In this document: positions 51,501 to 60,527 of the stretch, piece by piece
Position numbering within the stretch: position 1 is the first letter of the stretch
Layout: each line of letters begins with the position of its first letter
Assembly (NCBI RefSeq): GCF_029892605.1
Contig: NZ_JARXWF010000004.1
Location: 186,001 to 250,000 of the forward strand
Source of the DNA: Parabacteroides sp. PM6-13
Lineage (GTDB): Bacteria; Bacteroidota; Bacteroidia; Bacteroidales; Tannerellaceae
DNA length: 64,000 bases
Direction: 5' to 3'
The notes under the pieces: model-generated
What the model was told of the DNA's origin: nothing
The model's input: the letters and a program-made list of their open reading frames with translations, nothing else
Database searches by the model: none
Translations under genes and position numbers: made by a program

Positions 51501-52308
51501 CCGCCTGCACGGTTGCGATGCCTGTCGCGCCTCCTGGCTCTCCTCGTTTCCGGAGGAGAAGAGAGGCAAAGCGGCGGAAGCGATGCAGCTCTATAAAGAT
51601 GCCAATCGCCTGTTGGATCGCCTTGTCGGACTGAAAGCGGAGTATTGTAAGGCGGTGTACGGTCTCTTCCCGGCGTATAGCGAGAACGATACGCTCTATA
51701 TAGACGGGGAGTCGTTCCCGCTGTTGCGACAGCAAGCCAAGCGTGACGAAGCGGTCTACCGGTCGTTGGCCGACTACGTGATGCCACAGACAGAAGGCAA
51801 AACCGATTATGTGGGCGCCTTTGCCGTGACCGGTGGTGCCGGTATGGATTACCTGAAGCAGCAGTTTGAAGCCGATGGCGATACCTATAATGCTCTGTTG
51901 TTGCAAACATTGACTGACCGTCTGGCCGAAGCAACCGCCGAATACCTGCATAAGAAGGTACGAACGGAGTTTTGGGGATATGCCCCCGAGGAGTCGTTAC
52001 CGGTGGAAGAACTCTTCAAAGCGCATTACCAAGGAATACGTCCGGCCATCGGCTATCCCTCCCTACCCGATCAGGGGCTGAACTTCACGATAGACCGCCT
52101 GTTGGATCTCTCCCGCATCGGCATTCGCCTGACGGAGAACGGCGCCATGCTGCCGACCGCCTCTGTCAGCGGGCTCTATATCGCCCATCCCGAAGCCGAT
52201 TATTTCCTGATCGGCACCATTGGCGACGACCAGCTTATCGACTATGCCTCCCGCAGGCATATAGCTGAGGACGAAGCCCGCAAGCTATTGTTAAAGAATC
52301 TGACATAA
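48583..52308 (+). CDS. metH: Cobalamin-dependent methionine synthase
   Basis: Transfers a methyl group from methyltetrahydrofolate via cobalamin to homocysteine, forming methionine. From the ATG at 48583 it is 1241 residues with all four domains: homocysteine-binding ([32 protein letters not shown]), pterin-binding ([18 protein letters not shown]), B12-binding ([18 protein letters not shown], the DxHxxG cofactor motif), and the AdoMet reactivation domain at the C-terminus. The first ~27 residues before RILILDGG differ from other MetH proteins and coincide with an intergenic repeat. A TTG at 48544 would extend it further but is unlikely. Confidence 0.95.
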   Translation: MHTNKQIPPSPSSPLSILNHQLSTRILILDGGLGTMIQRFQLTEADYRGERFRDVPEQQKGNNDLLCLTRPDVLASIHRDYLQAGADIITTNTFNANAISLADYGMQQQVREINLAAARLVREAVDSYTANTDRVLFTAGSIGPTNKTASMSPDVNDPAYRAVNYRDLYDAYKEQIEALVDGGVDILLFETVFDTLNAKAGLEAAVDVLKEKDKELPIMLSVTLSGKGGRTFSGQTLAAFLASVQHAPIISIGLNCSFGAADMKPYLKELASVAPYYISAYPNAGLPNSFGTYDETPELMATHVRPFVEEGLVNILGGCCGTTPDHIAQYPAFVRGAKPHIPAEKPTDLWLSGLELLEIKPENNFINIGERCNVAGSRKFLRLIKEGKQEEALSIARKQVEDGAQVIDINMDDGMLDTAKEMCHFLHLIAAEPDIARVPVMIDSSKWEVIEQALMCVQGKSIVNSISLKEGEEVFLARATRIRSLGAAVVVMAFDEKGQADTYERKIEICERAYRLLTEKIAFPPQDIIFDPNVLAIATGIEEHNGYALAFIRTVEWIKKHLPGAKVSGGISNLSFSFRGNNYLREAMHAVFLYHAIAKGMDMGIVNPSTAVQYDDIEPALRTLLEDVILARRAEAVDELITYAQNQQPQTSDATEKKQEAWRESPVSERLEQALMKGLTDWLETDIQEALQQYPQAVDIIDGPLMNGMNRVGELFGAGKMFLPQVVKTARTMKRAVAILQPVIEQQKSAEASSKAGKVLFATVKGDVHDIGKNIVSIVLSCNNYDVIDLGVMVPAEEIIRKAIEEKPDLVCLSGLITPSLDEMVQVADAMQKAGLQIPLMIGGATTSKLHTAVKIAPHYDYPVIHVVDASQTPLVAAKLLNPLTRDSFIEELNKEQEALCSGVNRKAVPLLPLEEARANRMAIDWQTYSPVEPQQKGIQEIPYIPVEEVIPYINWTYFFSAWKLGASYAEITRLHGCDACRASWLSSFPEEKRGKAAEAMQLYKDANRLLDRLVGLKAEYCKAVYGLFPAYSENDTLYIDGESFPLLRQQAKRDEAVYRSLADYVMPQTEGKTDYVGAFAVTGGAGMDYLKQQFEADGDTYNALLLQTLTDRLAEATAEYLHKKVRTEFWGYAPEESLPVEELFKAHYQGIRPAIGYPSLPDQGLNFTIDRLLDLSRIGIRLTENGAMLPTASVSGLYIAHPEADYFLIGTIGDDQLIDYASRRHIAEDEARKLLLKNLT

Positions 52309-52314
52309 ACGAAA

Positions 52315-52343
52315 AAAGGAGAGTTTTTTGAGAACTCTCCTTT
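52315..52343. terminator. Bidirectional terminator between metH and the OmpA-like gene
   Basis: AAAGGAGAGTT and AACTCTCCTTT form an 11-bp stem. It serves metH and, on the other strand, the OmpA-like gene. Confidence 0.8.
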
Positions 52344-52359
52344 CCATTTTCTTCACATC

Positions 52360-53649
52360 TTATTTCACAAAACGCAATGCGATGTCACGGTCTTTCGCCC
52401 TTTCGCTATCGGGGGCGTCTGCACTTCGGGTGGCATATTTCTCGCCTAACCCTTCAACTCGCACGACCTGCTTATCGAGCCCATCTTGCTTGAAATAGTT
52501 TCCAATGGTCTGTGCCCGCGCTTTGGATACTTCGAGGTTTACCTCTTCCGTCCCCTTCTTATCCGCGAAACCGGCAATAATCACCTTTGCCTGCGGATAG
52601 CTTTTGATAATCGCCATCACATTCTTCAGTTGCGCTTCTGAATGTTCCAACAACTCAGTGGTACTATCGTATTTGAAATCTATCTGATCAAATTCAAACC
52701 ATTTGTCCTGTAGCTCCTTTTCCGTTGCGTTTGCATAGGCATCCAAGTTCAAGAAAGTGATCATCTTCTCTTCCATACTTCCTTTGAGTACGTTGAGTAT
52801 TTGCCCGTCTGGCAATGTCAGATCCAGTCTGGAGGGATCGGAGGAGACCGTTGCGGCCGGCGGTGTGACTGCCGGTGGAGCGACTTGCGTGTTGGTCACC
52901 TGTTCACGATCAATCACCTGTGCCTGTTCTACAGGGCTCTGGCAAGATCTCCACCAGAAGAACAACAAGAGCAACAGCAACAGGAGAAGCAACCACTTGA
53001 TCCAATTCGAGCCTTTTTTCTTTTTCTCTACGACCGACCGTGTAGCCTCTTTTTGCGGTGTCGGTTCAATGGGTGCCGACATTTTCGCCGTCGGCGTATG
53101 GGCAGACGCCGCTACCCTCGCATGCGTGGCAGGGGACAATCGGAAACGCTCGGCAAGCCCGGAGGGGATGAAAGAAGCAAAGCTACTCTTTTCCTCTTTT
53201 AGCTGGTTTATCAGTGCCGCCAGACTTCGGTGGTCCTTCTGCAGGAAATCACCCAGGTGACCGGCTACCAAAGGAGCAATCATATAGATTAAACGGTTTG
53301 CCGCCACTTTAGAGATACCGGAATGGGCAGCAATCGGATCCGTGAAATCAGACGCCTTATCACCCAGCAGCTGTTGCAAAAAGTCATCGGCAATCTTTCG
53401 TTGATCTGCGGTCGGGTTCTCCCGGCATATATTCTCTGCATCAGAGAGAATGTGTAAGTTGGAGGCTTCGTTCAAGATGTTTTTGATCTGTTGCGTATCT
53501 CCTTTTTTCACCATAAGACCTAATAGGGAGGCAATGATTGACTTGGAAGCATCTTTCACATTCGCTTCCCGCTCACCTAATACATGTGTTGCATTTGTTA
53601 CTAATGCAGAACAGACTGAATCTTTCAGCACGTTATAAATCTGTTTCAT
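52360..53649 (-). CDS. DUF937 - TM - OmpA C-terminal domain protein
   Basis: 429 residues in three parts: an N-terminal region without signal peptide (about 1-190) resembling DUF937 (bacterial domain of unknown function); one very hydrophobic TM segment (about 216-232: WIKWLLLLLLLLLLFFWW); and a C-terminal OmpA/MotB-like peptidoglycan-binding domain (about 300-429: AKVIIAGFADKKGTEEVNLEVSKARAQ). With the N-terminus inside the cell and the OmpA domain in the periplasm, it would tie a cytoplasmic protein to the cell wall. The orientation is inferred from the lack of a signal peptide. Confidence 0.8.
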   Translation of the reverse strand: MKQIYNVLKDSVCSALVTNATHVLGEREANVKDASKSIIASLLGLMVKKGDTQQIKNILNEASNLHILSDAENICRENPTADQRKIADDFLQQLLGDKASDFTDPIAAHSGISKVAANRLIYMIAPLVAGHLGDFLQKDHRSLAALINQLKEEKSSFASFIPSGLAERFRLSPATHARVAASAHTPTAKMSAPIEPTPQKEATRSVVEKKKKGSNWIKWLLLLLLLLLLFFWWRSCQSPVEQAQVIDREQVTNTQVAPPAVTPPAATVSSDPSRLDLTLPDGQILNVLKGSMEEKMITFLNLDAYANATEKELQDKWFEFDQIDFKYDSTTELLEHSEAQLKNVMAIIKSYPQAKVIIAGFADKKGTEEVNLEVSKARAQTIGNYFKQDGLDKQVVRVEGLGEKYATRSADAPDSERAKDRDIALRFVK

Positions 53650-53822
53650 AATTAATAGTTTTTTATGATTAAATATAATTGTTCAACTGATAACTAAACA
53701 ATCCATCCTCTCATTTAGTTTAGAAACTCGTTTATCGGTTGTTTTACAAAGGGAGGGTGTGCCTAATCGATCATGATCAGACACACCCTCCTATTTAACA
53801 CAGAACGAATAAATGCTTCTGC

Positions 53823-55103
53823 TTATAATGAGGTCAACCGCAGATTACGCCACGCCACCTTAATGCCGCCGCCGTCGTGGATCTGCAAGGCGATACGCCC
53901 CTGTCCTTTGCCTATCTTTTCGTCTGTCAGATCGATCATCGGATGGCCGTTCAGCCATGTCTTGATATTATTGCCTTCTACCTTCACGCGCATCGTGTTC
54001 CAGTCGCCTACGTTCAGGTGTTCCTCTTGCTCTTTCGTAATCTGTGCAATCCAGCCGCGCCCGTATGATTCGTAGATGCCGCCCGTTCCATGCCCCTTCG
54101 GTGCCACCTCTACCTGCCAGCCGTTCACCTTCACCTTCTCTTCAATGAAAGAGCGGATAAATACGCCCGAGTTACCGTCGGCCTCCTGTTTGAATTCAAC
54201 CGTCAGGTCGAAATTATCGTAATAGTCACGCGTAGCCAGGTAGCCATATTGCTTGTCAGGTCCACTTTCACAATAGAGCAAACCCTCTTTCACATACCAG
54301 AGTTCTGTTCCGTAGGCTTCCCAGCCATGCAGGTCTTTGCCGTTGAAAAGCAACACCTCTTTGCCTGTTTTGCGTGGCAGTTCTTTGATCTTGATATTGC
54401 GGAATGAAGCGGGGTCGCCATGATCCTGCAGGCAGATCACCCCTTTCTTAGCCAAACCATATTCCGGAGCATTCGCCCATTTACCACTGTTCTTACGCGC
54501 ATGCCAATCGTCTGTCCAGGCTTCAAACTCAAGGATTTTTTGTCCATTCAACCAATGCTCCACATGTCCATTGTCGAAAACGATCTTCGAGTTGTTCCAT
54601 TTCCCGTACGGATTCACCTTCATTTTCGACTGATCAGGCAGATACATCGCATAGTCGACACCCAATTTCTGCCATTCCTCCAATTTGCCTTCGAAGTTAG
54701 GCACATCCAATAGTTGATATTCCGGCCCGGTCACATACGGCACCTTGTATTGCGGACGTTCCAATACATGATACAACATACCGCTGTTTCCCCCTTTCGT
54801 TAGTTTCCAATCCCAGGAGAGCTCGAAGTTTTCATATACCTTCTCGGTGACGATATAACCTGTGCCATCGCTCCCCTTGCCTACCGCCTGAATGCAGCCA
54901 TCCACCACATGCCAGGGCTCGGTCAATGTGGTTCCGTTGTAATCCCGCCAGCCCTGCATGGTTTCCCCATCGAATAGGAGTTGCCACCCCTCGGCTTTCT
55001 CCGCTTCCGTCAGGGTGTTGTGTTGCGAGTTAATACAAGAGGGGAAAAGAAGTCCCACCATCATAAAGGCGGTGAGGAATTTGCTCATTTGTTTCATTTT
55101 CAT
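53823..55103 (-). CDS. Lipoprotein with two DUF1080 (3-keto-disaccharide hydrolase-type) domains
   Basis: Secreted lipoprotein, 426 residues, lipobox LLFPSC. Two repeats of the DUF1080 fold: one from about 35 (WQLLFDGETMQGWRDYNGTT) and one from about 235 (VLLFNGKDLHGWEAYGTELW), each ending near IALQDHGDPASFRNIKIKELP- or ALQIHDGGGIKVAWRNLRL-type strands. Members are linked to carbohydrate breakdown. The start at 55103 is supported by the promoter 39 bp upstream; the frame could run to 55163 but would begin upstream of the transcript start. Confidence 0.85.
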   Translation of the reverse strand: MKMKQMSKFLTAFMMVGLLFPSCINSQHNTLTEAEKAEGWQLLFDGETMQGWRDYNGTTLTEPWHVVDGCIQAVGKGSDGTGYIVTEKVYENFELSWDWKLTKGGNSGMLYHVLERPQYKVPYVTGPEYQLLDVPNFEGKLEEWQKLGVDYAMYLPDQSKMKVNPYGKWNNSKIVFDNGHVEHWLNGQKILEFEAWTDDWHARKNSGKWANAPEYGLAKKGVICLQDHGDPASFRNIKIKELPRKTGKEVLLFNGKDLHGWEAYGTELWYVKEGLLYCESGPDKQYGYLATRDYYDNFDLTVEFKQEADGNSGVFIRSFIEEKVKVNGWQVEVAPKGHGTGGIYESYGRGWIAQITKEQEEHLNVGDWNTMRVKVEGNNIKTWLNGHPMIDLTDEKIGKGQGRIALQIHDGGGIKVAWRNLRLTSL

Positions 55104-55141
55104 GCTTTTCGGTATTAGATGATCTTTCAGTTTCTGAATCA

Positions 55142-55172
55142 CAAATATACCATAAACAGTCAATTTTCCAAA
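55142..55172 (-). promoter_or_regulatory. Promoter of the DUF1080 lipoprotein gene
   Basis: Minus strand: TTTG at 55169-55172, 19-nt spacer, TATATTTG at 55142-55149. Complete consensus; sets the translation start. Confidence 0.8.
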
Positions 55173-55209
55173 AAAAGGCCTTAAGGATTGGGTTCCTTAA
55201 GGCCTTTTT
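55172..55209. terminator. Terminator between META gene and DUF1080 gene
   Basis: AAAAAGGCCTTAAGGA and TCCTTAAGGCCTTTTT, a 16-bp perfect stem around TTGGGT. It ends the META transcript and touches the next promoter. Confidence 0.9.
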
Positions 55210-55236
55210 CATCAGCACTATTCTATGATAATCTGC

Positions 55237-55662
55237 TTATGGCTTCTGAATCACCATAACTACTTTACCGTCTTTGTCGATAAGGTCATATTTTGATTTG
55301 TCCTTATTGGCAATCACACCGGCCAGTTTGTCCAATGTACGCATGATCAGTTGTTCGGTCTGCATATCCGGACAAGCCATCATGGTTGAAATGGGTAGTT
55401 TCACCGTAAAGGCGGAAGGATTCTTGGCGTCCATGCTGATCGCCGAGTTAAAGGTGTTACAACCGGCATTCCCATGAATGCGTCCGTCTGCCATTTTAAA
55501 CTCGATGAAGGGCTGCTTTTCCGCTTTCACTTCTTGTCCATCCACTTCAACAATATTCCACTTCCCTTCCAGACTCTTTGCATCTACTTTCACTTCAGAA
55601 CAGGAAGACATCACACCTAATGTGAGGGCGATGCTCAACATAAAAAACATTACTTTTTTCAT
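55237..55662 (-). CDS. META-domain lipoprotein (HslJ-like)
   Basis: Lipoprotein with lipobox VMSSC and a single META/HslJ domain: SLEGKWNIVEVDGQEV, GNAGCNTFNSAIS and ISTMMACPDMQTEQLIMRTLD, all diagnostic. The domain is found in proteins tied to envelope stress and antibiotic resistance in other bacteria; here the role is unknown. 141 residues from the ATG at 55662. An upstream ATG at 55680 is disfavoured because the TAATTTTG box overlaps it. Confidence 0.88.
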   Translation of the reverse strand: MKKVMFFMLSIALTLGVMSSCSEVKVDAKSLEGKWNIVEVDGQEVKAEKQPFIEFKMADGRIHGNAGCNTFNSAISMDAKNPSAFTVKLPISTMMACPDMQTEQLIMRTLDKLAGVIANKDKSKYDLIDKDGKVVMVIQKP

Positions 55663-55677
55663 TTGTCTATACTTTTT

Positions 55678-55685
55678 CAAAATTA
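55678..55685 (-). promoter_or_regulatory. -7 box for the META lipoprotein gene
   Basis: TAATTTTG on the minus strand, perfect consensus. It overlaps the ATG at 55680, so translation must begin at 55662. Confidence 0.65.
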
Positions 55686-55778
55686 GTCAGTTTACTGTAA
55701 GACGCATTTCGGGCCTGATTTGTTTAGAACCAGGGGTTGTTTTAGCTAATATTAACAGATCTATTCCCCCTTGCCTAT

Positions 55779-55786
55779 TATCTTTG
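55779..55786 (+). promoter_or_regulatory. -7 box for the M23 endopeptidase gene
   Basis: TATCTTTG, perfect consensus, 26 bp before the start. Confidence 0.6.
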
Positions 55787-55812
55787 TACTTTTCCGCAGA
55801 AAATAAACATAG

Positions 55813-57081
55813 ATGAATCGTACATACATTCTTGGGATAGTTCTACTATTAGCGTTCTCTTTTTCCTGTAAAAAGCCTGTTCAGCAAGAGGCCCTGCCGG
55901 AAGAGGAAGCAACTGATACCCATTCGCATATATATCGATATGGCATTTGCATCGACTCCTTAGACACAGAAGATGAATTGATACGCCCGGGCGATAACCT
56001 GGCGGCTATTTTCGGGCGATTGGGGTTTAGTCCGAACGAATCCGACCGGATATGCCGTGCTTCAGCCGAGGTGCTCGATCCGACCAAGTTGCGCGCCGGC
56101 ATGTATTATACGGTTTTCAAGACACAGGATACGCTTCAGGCGGTGCATCATATCGCTTTCGCCAAGTCTCAGACCAACTATGCCATCATCGATTTCACGG
56201 GCGATACTGTCTGTGCTTACGCCTTCCATAAACCAATCACGCTACAACGAAAATATGTGGAGGGAACAATCACCTCTTCCTTGTGGAATGTGATCCGCGA
56301 CAAAGGGGTCAGCCCCCTGTTGGCACTCGATCTCTCCGATGTATATGCCTGGCAGATCGACTTCTTCGATGTGAAAGAGGGCGACTCTTTCCAGGTGATC
56401 TATCAAGAGGCGTTTATCGACGATACGACCTCGCTCAATATCGCTTCGATCGAAGGAGCCACCTTTACGCATCAGGGGAAGGAGTACGTCGCTATTCCGT
56501 TTGTGCAGGATAGTCTTTCGGAGTTCTTCGACGTCGAGGGAAACAGCCTGCGCAAGGCATTCCTGAAAGCACCACTTCAATACTCGCGTATCTCTTCGCG
56601 CTTTTCCAATGCCCGTTTCCATCCGGTACTCAAAAGATACCGGGCACATCATGGGGTGGACTATGCGGCACCGGCCGGAACGGAGGTCAAAAGCATCGGC
56701 GACGGAACGGTGGTGGCCAAAGCCTTTCAGGCAGGTGGTGGTGGCAATTATGTGAAGATCAAACACAATGCAGTCTATACCACTACCTATATGCACCTGC
56801 GTGGTTTTGCCAAAGGATTGGCGGTCGGCAAGCGGGTGAAGCAGGGCGAGGTGATCGGATATGTCGGTTCCACCGGCCTTTCTACCGGACCACACCTCGA
56901 TTTCCGGGTACACAAAAACGGACAACCTATCAATCCGGAAAAAATGGAATCCCCCCCTTCCCATCCGGTGAAACCGGAGTTGATGGATAGCTTCCGGGTG
57001 GTAAAAGCACAAATTTTAGCAGAAATAGATAGTTTTCGTGTCACACAATCTACCGCTGCCCCGTCTTCTATAGAAGAATAA
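55813..57081 (+). CDS. M23-family murein endopeptidase
   Basis: Cell-wall endopeptidase (LytM type), 422 residues, lipoprotein signal with lipobox FSFSC. The N-terminal ~170 residues include a LysM/opacity-like region (ELIRPGDNLAAIFGRLGFSPNE). The M23 domain is at about 260-400, with zinc-binding HxxxD in HHGVDYAAPAG and H-x-D in GPHLDFRVHKNG. Both are intact, so an active zinc enzyme is likely. The YccF gene follows at 26 bp. Its function in growth or division is inferred from the family. Confidence 0.92.
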   Translation: MNRTYILGIVLLLAFSFSCKKPVQQEALPEEEATDTHSHIYRYGICIDSLDTEDELIRPGDNLAAIFGRLGFSPNESDRICRASAEVLDPTKLRAGMYYTVFKTQDTLQAVHHIAFAKSQTNYAIIDFTGDTVCAYAFHKPITLQRKYVEGTITSSLWNVIRDKGVSPLLALDLSDVYAWQIDFFDVKEGDSFQVIYQEAFIDDTTSLNIASIEGATFTHQGKEYVAIPFVQDSLSEFFDVEGNSLRKAFLKAPLQYSRISSRFSNARFHPVLKRYRAHHGVDYAAPAGTEVKSIGDGTVVAKAFQAGGGGNYVKIKHNAVYTTTYMHLRGFAKGLAVGKRVKQGEVIGYVGSTGLSTGPHLDFRVHKNGQPINPEKMESPPSHPVKPELMDSFRVVKAQILAEIDSFRVTQSTAAPSSIEE

Positions 57082-57107
57082 AGAACCACTTAAAACAACG
57101 GTGCAAT

Positions 57108-57476
57108 ATGAAAACAGTAGGAAACTTGCTTTGGCTTGTATGCGGAGGGATTGTTACAGCGATCGAATATATAATTTCCAGTTTCTTGATGATGGTCACG
57201 ATTATTGGTATCCCTTTTGGGTTGCAAACCATCAAGATGGCGCGTGTGGCATTGTGGCCTTTCGGTTGCAAGGTAACTGATTCGGGCAATAGTGGCGGAT
57301 GCCTCAATCTGTTGATGAATGTGATCTGGATCTTTCTGGGAGGAATCTGGATCTGCCTGACCCATTTAGGGTTCGGTATTTTGCTTTGCATCACGATTAT
57401 CGGTATCCCTTTTGGGCGGCAACACTTCAAATTGGCCGCGTTGGCCTTAGCGCCTTTTGGGAAGAGCATCAGCTGA
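57108..57476 (+). CDS. YccF-domain inner membrane protein
   Basis: 122-residue membrane protein with two repeats of the YccF pattern: the first around SFLMMVTIIGIPFGLQTIKMARVALWPFG, the second around LGFGILLCITIIGIPFGRQHFKLAALALAPFG. These contain paired TM helices with a conserved IIGIPFG motif. Function is unknown. It lies 26 bp after the endopeptidase gene and likely shares its transcript. Confidence 0.88.
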   Translation: MKTVGNLLWLVCGGIVTAIEYIISSFLMMVTIIGIPFGLQTIKMARVALWPFGCKVTDSGNSGGCLNLLMNVIWIFLGGIWICLTHLGFGILLCITIIGIPFGRQHFKLAALALAPFGKSIS

Positions 57477-57493
57477 AATTCAGTGTTTTTATG

Positions 57494-57501
57494 TAAATTT
57501 G
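57494..57501 (+). promoter_or_regulatory. -7 box for znuA
   Basis: TAAATTTG, perfect consensus, 15 bp before the znuA ATG. Confidence 0.6.
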
Positions 57502-57516
57502 CACAAAACTGAATGT

Positions 57517-58404
57517 ATGAAACCAATACACTTCCTTCTTTGTGCGTTGCTATTTGTTGGCTGTAAGCAAAAGCCTGTTACCCAGGAAGAACAAATCATA
57601 TCCGTATCTATCGAGCCACAGCGCTATTTCGCAGAGAAAATAGCGGGCGATCGGTTTGTGATCCATACCGTCGTGCCGACAGGGCAAAGCCCGGAGAGCT
57701 ACGACCCTACCTCGCAACAGATGGTGCGTATCGGGGAAAGCCTTGCCTACTTCCAGATCGGCCCGATTGGGTTCGAACAAGCCTGGATCGAACGCATCAA
57801 ACAAAACAATCCGCAAGTCGCTTTCTTCGATCTTTCCCAGGGAATGGGTTTCCTGGAGGGAGAGGAGCATGATCACGATCACGCCTCAGCCGAGGGAGAT
57901 GACCACGCTCATCACCATCACGGGGCGACAGATCCGCATATCTGGAGCAGTATGGAAGGTGCCCGGCTTATCGCTCACAATCTATTGGAGGCGTTTGTCG
58001 CATTAGATGCGGAAAACAACGACTATTATCAAACAAATTACAACAGCCTGATGGCGGAAATAGAGGCTACCGAAGCGACTATTGCCGAGCTATTGAAACC
58101 GGTATTGAGCCGTACCTTTATCATCTATCATCCGGCACTGACCTATTTTGCTGAAGAATTTCACCTGAAACAGCTCTGTATCGAGATGGATGGCAAAGAG
58201 CCTTCGCCTGCCCAGTTGAAAGAGCTGGTGGATACGGCGGTCAATCATAACGTGCAGGTGGTGTTTATTCAGGAAGAGTTCGATCAGAAAAACGCGGAGA
58301 TCATTGCCCGGGAGACCCGTTGCCGTCTGGTGCGCATCAACCCGTTGGCCTATGACTGGAGTAAAGAAATGATTCATATAGCCGAAGCTCTTGCCCATGA
58401 ATAA
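57517..58404 (+). CDS. znuA: Zinc-type metal ABC transporter substrate-binding lipoprotein
   Basis: Periplasmic solute-binding protein of the cluster 9 family; captures zinc or manganese. The 295-residue protein has lipobox LLFVGC and a His/Asp-rich loop (EHDHDHASAEGDDHAHHHH), typical of zinc chaperone loops. Metal ligands are likely in DPHIWSSMEGARLIAHNL, FIIYHPALTYFAEEF, and the later EMDGKEPSPAQLKEL region. The start at 57517 follows the signal sequence MKPIHFLLCALLFVGC; the frame extends upstream to 57457 without sense. It overlaps znuC by 8 bp. No permease gene is adjacent. Confidence 0.92.
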   Translation: MKPIHFLLCALLFVGCKQKPVTQEEQIISVSIEPQRYFAEKIAGDRFVIHTVVPTGQSPESYDPTSQQMVRIGESLAYFQIGPIGFEQAWIERIKQNNPQVAFFDLSQGMGFLEGEEHDHDHASAEGDDHAHHHHGATDPHIWSSMEGARLIAHNLLEAFVALDAENNDYYQTNYNSLMAEIEATEATIAELLKPVLSRTFIIYHPALTYFAEEFHLKQLCIEMDGKEPSPAQLKELVDTAVNHNVQVVFIQEEFDQKNAEIIARETRCRLVRINPLAYDWSKEMIHIAEALAHE

Positions 58405-59170
58405 ACTGCTCGAACTGCGGCATATCACCGCCGGATACGGAGAGAAGATCGTACTCCGTGATGTCTCCCTCGATGTGTGGGAGAATGATTTCCTGGGCAT
58501 CATAGGCCCTAATGGCGGCGGCAAGACCACGCTGTTGAAAGTGATTCTCGGCCTACTCGCCCCTACGGCGGGCGAGAAGCGATTCTTCGATCACGAAAAA
58601 GAGGTCGCCTCGCTCAAAATCGGCTATCTTCCTCAGATAAACAAGATAGACAAGAAGTTTCCCATCTCCGTATGGGAGGTTATCTCCTCCGGCCTCTCGT
58701 CGGAAAAACCGCTGTTTCGCCGTTTTTCCCGGGCGCAGGAGAAAAGGATCCAAGAGATAATCAAGCAAATGGGGCTGGAAGAGTTGGAGACGCGCCCGAT
58801 AGGCGAGCTCTCCGGCGGACAGCTGCAGCGCGTACTGCTTGGACGTGCCATGGTCTCTCGCCCGCAACTGCTTATCCTCGACGAACCGAATTCCTATGTC
58901 GACAAACGCTTTGAGTCGCGTTTCTACGAACTGTTGCAGGAGATCAACCGGGAGAGCGCCATTATCTTAGTCTCCCATGATATGGGAACCATCTTGCCGA
59001 TGGTGAAGAATATAGCCTGTGTCAACGAGGGATTGCATTATCATCCCGGTTCCGACCTGAGCGAAGAGTGGCTGGGCGATGTGTTTGCCTGTCCGATCGA
59101 ATTGGTTGGGCATGGACATCTACCCCATCGCGTATTAAAGAATCATGGTGAACATACGCATGAAAAGTGA
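58397..59170 (+). CDS. znuC: Zinc-type metal ABC transporter ATP-binding protein
   Basis: ATPase of the metal transporter, 257 residues from the ATG at 58397. Walker A GPNGGGKTTLL, signature LSGGQLQRV, Walker B LLILDEPNSYVD, and the H-loop SHD are present. The C-terminal tail is His-rich (HYHPGSDL, HGHLPHRVLKNHGEHTHEK), perhaps a zinc sensor. The TTG at 58391 is a shadow start. It overlaps znuA by 8 bp. A ZnuB-type permease is expected next but the following gene is an epimerase. Confidence 0.92.
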   Translation: MNKLLELRHITAGYGEKIVLRDVSLDVWENDFLGIIGPNGGGKTTLLKVILGLLAPTAGEKRFFDHEKEVASLKIGYLPQINKIDKKFPISVWEVISSGLSSEKPLFRRFSRAQEKRIQEIIKQMGLEELETRPIGELSGGQLQRVLLGRAMVSRPQLLILDEPNSYVDKRFESRFYELLQEINRESAIILVSHDMGTILPMVKNIACVNEGLHYHPGSDLSEEWLGDVFACPIELVGHGHLPHRVLKNHGEHTHEK

Positions 59171-59174
59171 AACA

Positions 59175-60185
59175 ATGAAGAAAATATTGATTACCGGCGC
59201 CAGTGGTTTTATCGGTAGCTTCCTGGTCGAGGAGGCGTTGGCGCGCGGATACGAGGTATGGGCTGGCGTGCGCGCGTCGAGCAGTCGGGAACGGTTGCAG
59301 GACAAGCGCATCCGCTTTATCGATCTGAACTATAAGAACGAAGAGGCCTTGGTCGCGCAATTACAGGAGTTTGCCGATAGACATGGTGCGTGGGACTATG
59401 TGGTGCACAATGCGGGACTGACCAAGACACTAAAGAAACAGGATTTCTTCCGGGTCAATGCCGAAAACACCCGCGCCCTGATCGATGCCTTAGCCCAAGC
59501 GGGTTGCCAACCCCGGAAATTCCTTCTGATGAGTAGCCTGAGTGCTTATGGGGTTGGAGACGAGAAGGATTTTACGCCCATTCGCCTGGAGGATCCACAA
59601 CGTCCTAACACCGTCTATGGCGAAAGCAAGCGCATGGCAGAGGAGTATGTACGCCGGCAAAGTCATTTCCCCTACGTTATCATGCGGCCAACAGGGGTTT
59701 ACGGCCCGGGCGACAAAGACTATTTCATGGAGATCAAGAGCATACAGTCGGGCTTCGACTTTGCGGTGGGCTTTACGCCGCAACGCATCACCTTTATCTA
59801 TGTGAAAGACCTGGCGCGTGCTGTCTTCCTGGCATTGGAAAACCCGACCGTTGTGAACCGGCATTACTTTGTGGCCGACGGCGATGTCTATACCGATGCG
59901 GAGTTTGCAAATATGATCCGGGAGTTGCTCTCGAAGAAACACCTGTTGCGGATGCGTATCCCCAGCGGATTGGTCTATGTGGCCTGTCACTTCTCCGAAT
60001 TAATCGGCAAGATCCTGGGGAAAAGCATGACGCTCAACAGCGATAAATATAAAATCCTGAAGCAGCGCAACTGGATCTGTGAAGTTGAACCGCTTCAGGA
60101 TGAACTGAATTTCAAAGCAAACTACCGCCTGCGTGACGGCCTAACCGAAGCCATCGCCTGGTATCGCCGCGAAGGGTGGCTTTAA
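59175..60185 (+). CDS. NAD-dependent epimerase/dehydratase (extended SDR)
   Basis: 336 residues from the ATG at 59175, four bp after the znuC stop. The NAD-binding GASGFIG motif is at 7-13, with the catalytic Y-x-x-x-K as YGESK, and PTGVYGPGDKDYF. The fold resembles sugar-nucleotide epimerases and 3-beta-HSD-type SDRs (VHNAGLTKTLKKQDFFRVNA). Substrate unknown. Cotranscription with znuAC is likely; the functional link, if any, is not clear. Confidence 0.85.
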   Translation: MKKILITGASGFIGSFLVEEALARGYEVWAGVRASSSRERLQDKRIRFIDLNYKNEEALVAQLQEFADRHGAWDYVVHNAGLTKTLKKQDFFRVNAENTRALIDALAQAGCQPRKFLLMSSLSAYGVGDEKDFTPIRLEDPQRPNTVYGESKRMAEEYVRRQSHFPYVIMRPTGVYGPGDKDYFMEIKSIQSGFDFAVGFTPQRITFIYVKDLARAVFLALENPTVVNRHYFVADGDVYTDAEFANMIRELLSKKHLLRMRIPSGLVYVACHFSELIGKILGKSMTLNSDKYKILKQRNWICEVEPLQDELNFKANYRLRDGLTEAIAWYRREGWL

Positions 60186-60197
60186 TCCTCTACAAGT

Positions 60198-60527
60198 TTA
60201 TAGATGTTGCGAAACGATATGGTTATTGCTAATGTAACGTACCAGATAAATCGTTTCTCCATTCTGTATATGAATAGAGAAGAATACATACCATTGGGTT
60301 CGTTGATTTTTCTTGAAAACGGAATAGAATAGATTTTCTCCGTATCGATTGAAGTAGTTTGGGGCTGGTTTCTTATGGCATAACGGAAGTGTATCTCTTA
60401 TCTCAAAAAACAATTCCCTTACATAGAGAACAGCCGACTCTTCAAAGCCAAAATACTCCTTCTCAAAGAGGGTTTCAATTAATTCCCGGAAAGACAAACG
60501 AACCTGAGGAGCGAATAAGACTTTCAT
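60198..60527 (-). CDS. RelE/ParE-type toxin
   Basis: Small 109-residue protein of the RelE/ParE fold, by pattern: FAPQVRLSFRELIETLF at the start, then FNRYGENLFYSVFKKNQRTQWYVFFSIH and a short C-terminal strand. The start overlaps the antitoxin stop by 4 bp (ATGA). Toxins of this fold cut mRNA on the ribosome or attack gyrase; which applies is not known. The clear catalytic residues are not assigned. Confidence 0.7.
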   Translation of the reverse strand: MKVLFAPQVRLSFRELIETLFEKEYFGFEESAVLYVRELFFEIRDTLPLCHKKPAPNYFNRYGENLFYSVFKKNQRTQWYVFFSIHIQNGETIYLVRYISNNHIVSQHL

